In this document: piece after piece, positions 1 through 4,800 of the stretch | Position numbering within the stretch: position 1 is the stretch's first letter | How the letters are laid out: every line of letters starts with the position of its first letter | Assembly (NCBI GenBank): GCA_937926185.1 | Contig: CALEYM010000265.1 | Span: 1 to 6,486, forward strand | DNA length: 6,486 bases | Direction of reading: 5' to 3' | From: an uncultured Bacteroidota bacterium | GTDB lineage: Bacteria; Bacteroidota; Bacteroidia; Chitinophagales; Saprospiraceae | Translations under genes and position numbers: made by a program | The notes under the pieces: model-generated | The model's input: the letters and a program-made list of their open reading frames with translations, nothing else | The model's database searches: none | What the model was told of the DNA's origin: nothing

Positions 1-1367
1 CGGTCTCTTCCATCAACACCGGGATTCGGATTCAAACATTCATCGCTGGGTTTGCACAGCTCATTATATTCGATAGGAGAAACATCGTTGGTGTTGATGT
101 CTTCGGAAAAGGCCCCTGCAATAAATGTAACCGTGGCCGAGGTGGTCAATGCTCCATCCTGCAGGCAATTCTTGGGGTTAACCTGGAATTCAATCCAGCC
201 GATGGTGTTGGAAACATTTTTCGGCGTGGGCGCCTGGTACAGGCCAGGCAAGTTGATGGCGGGAAATTCGAAGGAAACGGTATTGGGCAATTCATAGGTT
301 GTGTTCAGCGTAGCCCAAGCCGGCCCGTGAGCAAGCGTTTGTATGCTCGACACATCCACAATTTCAGTTCCGTTATCCTGGCCGTCAAAATTGACCGTTA
401 CCTCTACCTCTTCGGCTTCAGCAGTGCCGATGTTCTGAAATTCAACCCGGTATTTAAGCGGTTCGGCATTTTTGACATTGGGGCAAACCTGCTTTTGCCT
501 GGCTGTCAGAATATTCGGATCGTGTGGATTGCCTCTGGCGGAAACGGTAGCCCGGACGGCAGGAAATTGCACCTGGGGTAATAATGGAAAGGTCATTGAC
601 CCGGTTATGGTATATGACATGCCCAGTTGCGGCGTACCTTTCAATAAAAGGAAAACCATGTATGAATTTCCGCTTGCCGGAGAATTTATGGTTACGGTAT
701 TCCCGGCATCCGGGATATGGATGCTCTGTTGCGGGCCAATAGCGATATTTTTTCCCCACTTATCCTTGTAAATAGCGCCCTCGGCAACAAAAGGCGCCGG
801 GATATGGATCGTAACAACACTTTCACTGGTATTGGGCAGCACCGTAGCCACTATGAAAAACCAGGGCTCCGCCGGCGTCTCGAAAGTCGGGATGGTCGTA
901 TTATCGGTCAAAACTTCCAATCCGGACAGATTCGTAAAAGGCATCCAGGTATAACTTAACCGCAAGGGTTGGGAATTTGTCTGGCCTAAAGCTACGTTGG
1001 GGCAGGTGGGACAAGAATTTTCGACTGGAAATGTTGTAGATGTCAACCTGAGCGGGCCACCCTTCCGCGCGATATAAGCGACAACCTGTTGCATACCGCC
1101 GTCGACAAACCGTCGGGTTATGGCCGCCGTCGGGTTCACCGTTGTTTTGCGGCTTATCGTATAAAAACCATCTGAAAACCGGTATACAACAAGATCCTGA
1201 TCTCCTAATCCAAGGGTACTGAAGGTGTAATCCTGCCCTACATGTGTTTCAACTATCTGGTAAGCTGGAGGCGGTGTCTGACCATTTACTCCCTGGACTG
1301 CCAAGGCCAAAAGCGCAATACCCAATATGTATGGCTTTGGTTTAAAATTCGAACATAAAAAACGCAT
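1..1367 (-). CDS. Secreted Bacteroidota surface protein with FQNxGTA-type module (C-terminus outside window)
   Basis: The minus strand is open from an ATG at 1367 down to base 1 (455 codons plus 2 bases, no stop), so the C-terminus lies outside. Residues 1-29 look like a signal peptide, so the protein is probably exported. Residues 30-275 are beta-rich, with a CPTC pair near residue 120, and match no family I recognise. From about residue 283 a DPN motif leads to a KYRVEFQNIGTAEAEEVEV stretch (FQNIGTA at 310-316). Further on come GWIEFQVNPK and TSATVTF. This order (DPN, FQNxGTA, GxIxFxxxPK, AxVxF) is familiar from a conserved module of large Bacteroidota extracellular proteins, often ones with type IX secretion signals; I believe it corresponds to the DUF11/DUF7619 group. 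A sorting domain, if any, would be past the window edge. No Shine-Dalgarno is apparent. It is transcribed divergently from the large plus-strand gene. The exact function is unknown; adhesion or a structural surface role is inference. Confidence 0.85.
   Translation of the reverse strand, partial: MRFLCSNFKPKPYILGIALLALAVQGVNGQTPPPAYQIVETHVGQDYTFSTLGLGDQDLVVYRFSDGFYTISRKTTVNPTAAITRRFVDGGMQQVVAYIARKGGPLRLTSTTFPVENSCPTCPNVALGQTNSQPLRLSYTWMPFTNLSGLEVLTDNTTIPTFETPAEPWFFIVATVLPNTSESVVTIHIPAPFVAEGAIYKDKWGKNIAIGPQQSIHIPDAGNTVTINSPASGNSYMVFLLLKGTPQLGMSYTITGSMTFPLLPQVQFPAVRATVSARGNPHDPNILTARQKQVCPNVKNAEPLKYRVEFQNIGTAEAEEVEVTVNFDGQDNGTEIVDVSSIQTLAHGPAWATLNTTYELPNTVSFEFPAINLPGLYQAPTPKNVSNTIGWIEFQVNPKNCLQDGALTTSATVTFIAGAFSEDINTNDVSPIEYNELCKPSDECLNPNPGVDGRD
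400..521 (-). other. FQNxGTA segment of the conserved Bacteroidota extracellular module
   Basis: Residues 283-325 of the minus-strand protein contain DPN, a cysteine (C295), then LKYRVEF-QNIGTA and alternating acidic and hydrophobic residues (EAEEVEVTV). The L-x-Y-x-(I/V)-x-FQN-x-GTA core is seen repeatedly in secreted Bacteroidota proteins. The second half of the module (GWIEFQVNPK, then TSATVTF) follows about 80 residues later. The family assignment is from memory and was not searched. Confidence 0.6.
1281..1367 (-). other. Signal peptide of the minus-strand gene
   Basis: The first 29 residues have basic residues near the N-terminus (R2, K9, K11), a hydrophobic core (ILGIALLALAV, about residues 14-24) and a small-residue site VNG followed by Q30. 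Cleavage after G29 is likely. This supports the ATG at 1367 as the start. There is no lipobox cysteine, so a soluble or surface-exported protein is more likely than a lipoprotein. Confidence 0.75.
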
Positions 1368-1517
1368 GCGGTAGTAATTATTAAGTGGTGAATAAAATTC
1401 TCTAATCCTTAAACAGACAACGTGTGACACCTTCGCAAGGACTTTTTTAAAAAATATTTGGCAAGGTAGCCAACAAAATGCGCCCGGGCCTGCATGACCC
1501 GGGGTGTATTTCTGGCA

Positions 1518-1543
1518 GTACCGGTTCGGGAACCAGTCGGTAC
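1518..1543. repeat. Small bulged inverted repeat
   Basis: GTACC GGTTC is followed by a GG loop, then GAACC, four unpaired bases AGTC, and GGTAC. The two 5-base stems are perfect and are separated by a one-sided 4-base bulge. It is either an operator-like dyad or a minor RNA hairpin. It lies about 150 bases upstream of the minus-strand start and 270 bases upstream of the plus-strand start. No function can be assigned. Confidence 0.4.
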
Positions 1544-1571
1544 AAAGCGGGAGAGTGGCAAAGCGATAAGC

Positions 1572-1742
1572 ATTAAGAGTATGTTGGGGATTTTCTGCCG
1601 GAGCCAAAAACGAGGGCTTTTTTCGTCAGTTTTCGCGTTTTTGAAGGAGCATAGCCGGGCCTACGTGACTGAAAAAAGGCGAAAAATGGCGGAAAAAGAA
1701 CCGTTTTTGGCCCGGCGAGAAAATCCCCAACATGCTCTTAAT
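1572..1742 (+). repeat. 171-base imperfect palindrome: MITE-like element or structured RNA
   Basis: The two halves are complementary along nearly the whole length. Outer stem: 1572-1596 pairs with 1718-1742 (25 pairs, one of them U-G at 1580/1734). It continues as 1597-1601 with 1712-1716, 1603-1605 with 1709-1711, and 1606-1612 with 1702-1708, with single-base bulges at A1602 and G1717. After a small internal loop (1613-1616 against 1699-1701) the inner stem pairs 1617-1654 with 1661-1698, less perfectly, around a CCGGGC apical loop at 1655-1660. TTAA occurs at both ends (1573-1576 and 1738-1741), which could be a target duplication or just part of the palindrome. There is no transposase or credible ORF inside. 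It ends 69 bases before the plus-strand ATG. Candidate identities are a MITE/REPIN-type mobile repeat or a structured 5' leader. Confidence 0.75.
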
Positions 1743-1763
1743 CCGTTGCGGGCCGCGCGCCCC

Positions 1764-1800
1764 GGTTCCCCGTCCATGAATCTGAATCGGAACCTTTTTT
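1764..1800 (+). terminator. Terminator-like hairpin with T tract just upstream of the large gene
   Basis: GGTTCC (1764-1769) and GGAACC (1789-1794) form a 6-base-pair stem with a 19-base loop, followed directly by six T (1795-1800) and then the ATG at 1812. The shape is that of an intrinsic terminator on the plus strand, but the stem is short and the loop long, so it would be weak. It could insulate the gene from upstream transcription or act as an attenuator in the leader. It could also be coincidence. Confidence 0.3.
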
Positions 1801-1811
1801 ATTGCCGCACC

Positions 1812-1892
1812 ATGACACGAACGAAACACTGTCCTGCTCTCCTTCCAGCCCTGACGGCTATTTTCACTTTTTATTATTTACAGGCAAATGCG
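1812..1892 (+). other. Signal peptide of the large plus-strand protein
   Basis: The first 27 residues have basic residues R3 and K5, a hydrophobic stretch (about residues 9-23, ending FTFYYL) and an A-N-A site before Q28. Cysteine 29 follows, but the preceding residues (ANAQ) do not form a lipobox. Sec-dependent export and cleavage after A27 are expected. Confidence 0.8.
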
Positions 1893-4800
1893 CAATGCCC
1901 TCAGATAGAGGCAATTATGGTGGATGCATGTGGAACTGAGCAATTTAACGAGTTTGTCATTATTCGTTCCGGCGGCGGTTTCAATACGGCGGACATTGAA
2001 TTGGACTATGACCTGAACAACAATATTCTCGGACCGGTCAATAATGACATCAATATTGACAACGGCAACGATCCCGGCGATCCGACGCCTTGCGGACTTA
2101 CGGCGGGAAACACGGCGGCTTTTACCGGTTGTCCTAATCTGATCGCTGTAGGACCGGGTGTGGATATTCCGGCAAATGCTATTGTCGTGCTGCAAAACAA
2201 TTCCAACCCTCAAAACAACCTGTACGATTTTAGTTCATTATGCGGCACGGGGCAGTGTATTTACGTTATTGCCAGCAGTTGTGTGCGCTCGGCCGGTGGC
2301 TTTACCAATGGCGGTGGCGGCGGCACCCGGACGACAAACTTTTCCATAGCAGGTACCTGTATACAAACGATTACTTACAATCTGCCTTCCCTTGTCGGCA
2401 ACAACGGCGCCTACTACCTGCCGCTCACCAACGTGTACGGCAACGCCGGCTGCGTCGCCCCGCCTGTAACCGGCCCTTCGTTGCAGCCGCCGAACATCGA
2501 CCCCATCCCCAACGTCACCATCTGCGGCGATTACATCCTGCCGCCCATCACCGGTACCAACCTGACGGGAAATGAAGCCTATTACACCGGCGCGAACGGC
2601 ACGGGTACGCAGTACAACGCGGGCGATGTCATCAGCACACCCGGCACCTATTACATCTATGATCAGAACGGCCCGGTAGGATGCGACGACCAGGTACAAT
2701 TTACCGCCACTATCGGCGCCCCGCCCACAGTCAATCAACCCGCCGATGTTACAGTGTGCTCCGGCCAGTCGGTAACCGTGAACTTTACGGGCACGCCGGC
2801 GGGTACGGTGTTCAACTGGACGAACGACAATACCGCTACGGGTCTTGCCGCGGGTGGTACCGGAAATATCAACTTTGTGGCCGCCAATGTTACGGTGCAG
2901 GAAATATCCGCGGTCACCGTAACGCCGAACAACGGCATCTGCGACGGCGATCCCGTCACGTTCACCATCACCGTCAATCCGCGCCCGCAGGTCGACGATC
3001 CGCCCAACCAAACCGTTTGCGGCGGCGAGCAGGTGGACGTGGCGTTCACCGGATCGGGTACAAACCCGACCTACAACTGGACCAATACCAACACCGCCAT
3101 CGGCCTGCCGGCCAGCGGCAGCGGCGACATCAGTTTTACAGCCAACAACCCAAGCAATCCCATTACAGGCACTATCACGGTCACCGCCACGGAAAACGGC
3201 TGCCCCGGCACGCCGCAGAGTTTTACCATCACGGTAAATCCCACCCCCTCGGTGAACCAGCCGAACGACGTGATCGGCTGTGCCGGACAGACGGTAACCG
3301 TCGGTTTCACCGGCTCTGCCGGCGCGGTTTTCAACTGGACCAACGACAACACCGCTATCGGACTGGGCGCCTCGGGAACCGGTAATATCAGTTTTCCGGC
3401 AGCCCTTGTCGGCAACCCGGAAACCGCCACCATCACGGTAACGCCGGCAAATGCCGCCGGTACCTGCAACGGCGCCCCGGTGACCTTTACCATTACCATC
3501 AATCCCGGCCCCGCGGTGGACAATCCCGGCAATCAATTGGCCTGCGGCGGCCAGTTCGTGTCGATCCCCCTGACCAGCCCGACCAACCCTACCCTGAACT
3601 GGACCAACAGCAATACCGCCATCGGTCTGCCGGCCAGCGGTTCGGGCGATATTAATTTCAACGCTTCCAACGTGGCAACCCCGCAAACGGGTACGATCAC
3701 CGTGACGCCCGTGGAAAACGGCTGTACCGGCCCCGTCCAAACCTTTACCATCACGGTAAATCCGGCGCCGTTTATGACCCAACCGAACGACGCGACCGTG
3801 TGCAGCGGCGACGAAATAACGGTAAATTTTACCGGCACAGCAGGCGCTACGTTCAACTGGACGAACGATAATACCGCCATCGGCCTGGACGCCGCCGGTT
3901 CCGGAAATATTTCCTTTTTTACGGCTACCGGCCTGATCTTTCCAGAGGTGGCCACGATTACCGTCACGCCGAACAACGGCTTCTGCGACGGCGCATCGCG
4001 CACTTTTACCATCACCGTAAACCCCACGCCCGTGATGGACGTGCCGCCGAACCTGACGGTGTGCGGACTTCAGCAGGTCAATGTAGCCTTTAACAGCCCC
4101 GGCAACCCCACTTACGCCTGGACCAACAGCAATGTAAATATCGGCCTGCCGGCCAGCGGTTCGGGAAACCTGAATTTTACAGCCGCCAATGTCGTCACTA
4201 ACCAGACGGGCACAATCACGGTGACGCCATCCGAGGCGGGATGCCCCGGGAATCCGGTAACATTTACCATTACCGCGGTGCCGGCGCCCATGGTGAATCA
4301 GCCGGGCAATGTGACCATTTGCGCGGGCCAGTCCATCCTCATCAATTTCTCCGGCTCGAACGGCGCTGTTTTCAACTGGACCAATAGCAATACGGCCATT
4401 GGCCTGCCCGCCTCCGGCAGCGGGAACCTCAGCCTGACGGCCGCGCCCGTAATGACGCAACAGGTGGGCACGATCACAGTGACGCCCTCGAACGGCAGTT
4501 GCAACGGGGCGCCCGTATCTTTTACCATCACCGTCAATCCTGCGCCGGCAGTGAACCCGCCCGCCAATGTTGGCGTGTGCAGCGGCGCCCCCGTGGCCGT
4601 TAATTTTACCGGCACCCCCGGCGCAACGTTTAACTGGACGAATACCAACACCGCCATCGGACTGGGCGCCTCGGGCAGCGGAAATTTAAATTTTAATGCT
4701 GCCACTGTGACCGCCACGGAAACAGCCACCATCCTGGTGACGCCCGTTTTGGGCAATTGCAACGGCACGCCCGTGGCGTTTACCATCACGGTAAGCCCCG

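Larger units (their letters stand above)
1368..1811. promoter_or_regulatory. Divergent intergenic region between two secreted-protein genes
   Basis: These 444 bases separate two start codons that point away from each other, so both promoters should be here. I see no coding potential. Contents from left to right: an A/T-rich palindromic patch of six T followed by six A (1443-1454), a GCCCGGGC palindrome (1482-1489), a small bulged hairpin (1518-1543), a 171-base long hairpin (1572-1742), and a terminator-like hairpin with six T (1764-1800). I looked for the Bacteroidota -7 TAnnTTTG element with a -33 TTG and found no convincing match on either strand, so no promoter is placed. Confidence 0.6.

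Noticed and set aside
1440..1470. A Bacteroidota -7/-33 promoter for either gene near the A/T-rich patch
   Set aside because: A TATTTG word is present, but neither strand gives a TAnnTTTG with a suitably spaced TTG, so no promoter was called.
1626..1829. A 67-codon minus-strand frame across the long palindrome
   Set aside because: It covers the palindrome and the start of the large gene, its residues are mostly Arg, Gly and Phe from low-complexity sequence, and nothing supports translation.
2681..3385. A 234-codon plus-strand frame rich in Arg and His
   Set aside because: It is out of frame with the long continuous coding sequence and its composition is typical of a frame-shifted reading of GC-rich DNA.
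2238..4460. A 740-codon open frame on the minus strand
   Set aside because: It lies entirely antisense to the PKD-like array. Its own repetitiveness (GRQADGGIAVGPV-like units) mirrors the plus-strand repeats, and it has no signal peptide, family resemblance or independent start signal. GC-rich repeated codons explain the lack of stops.
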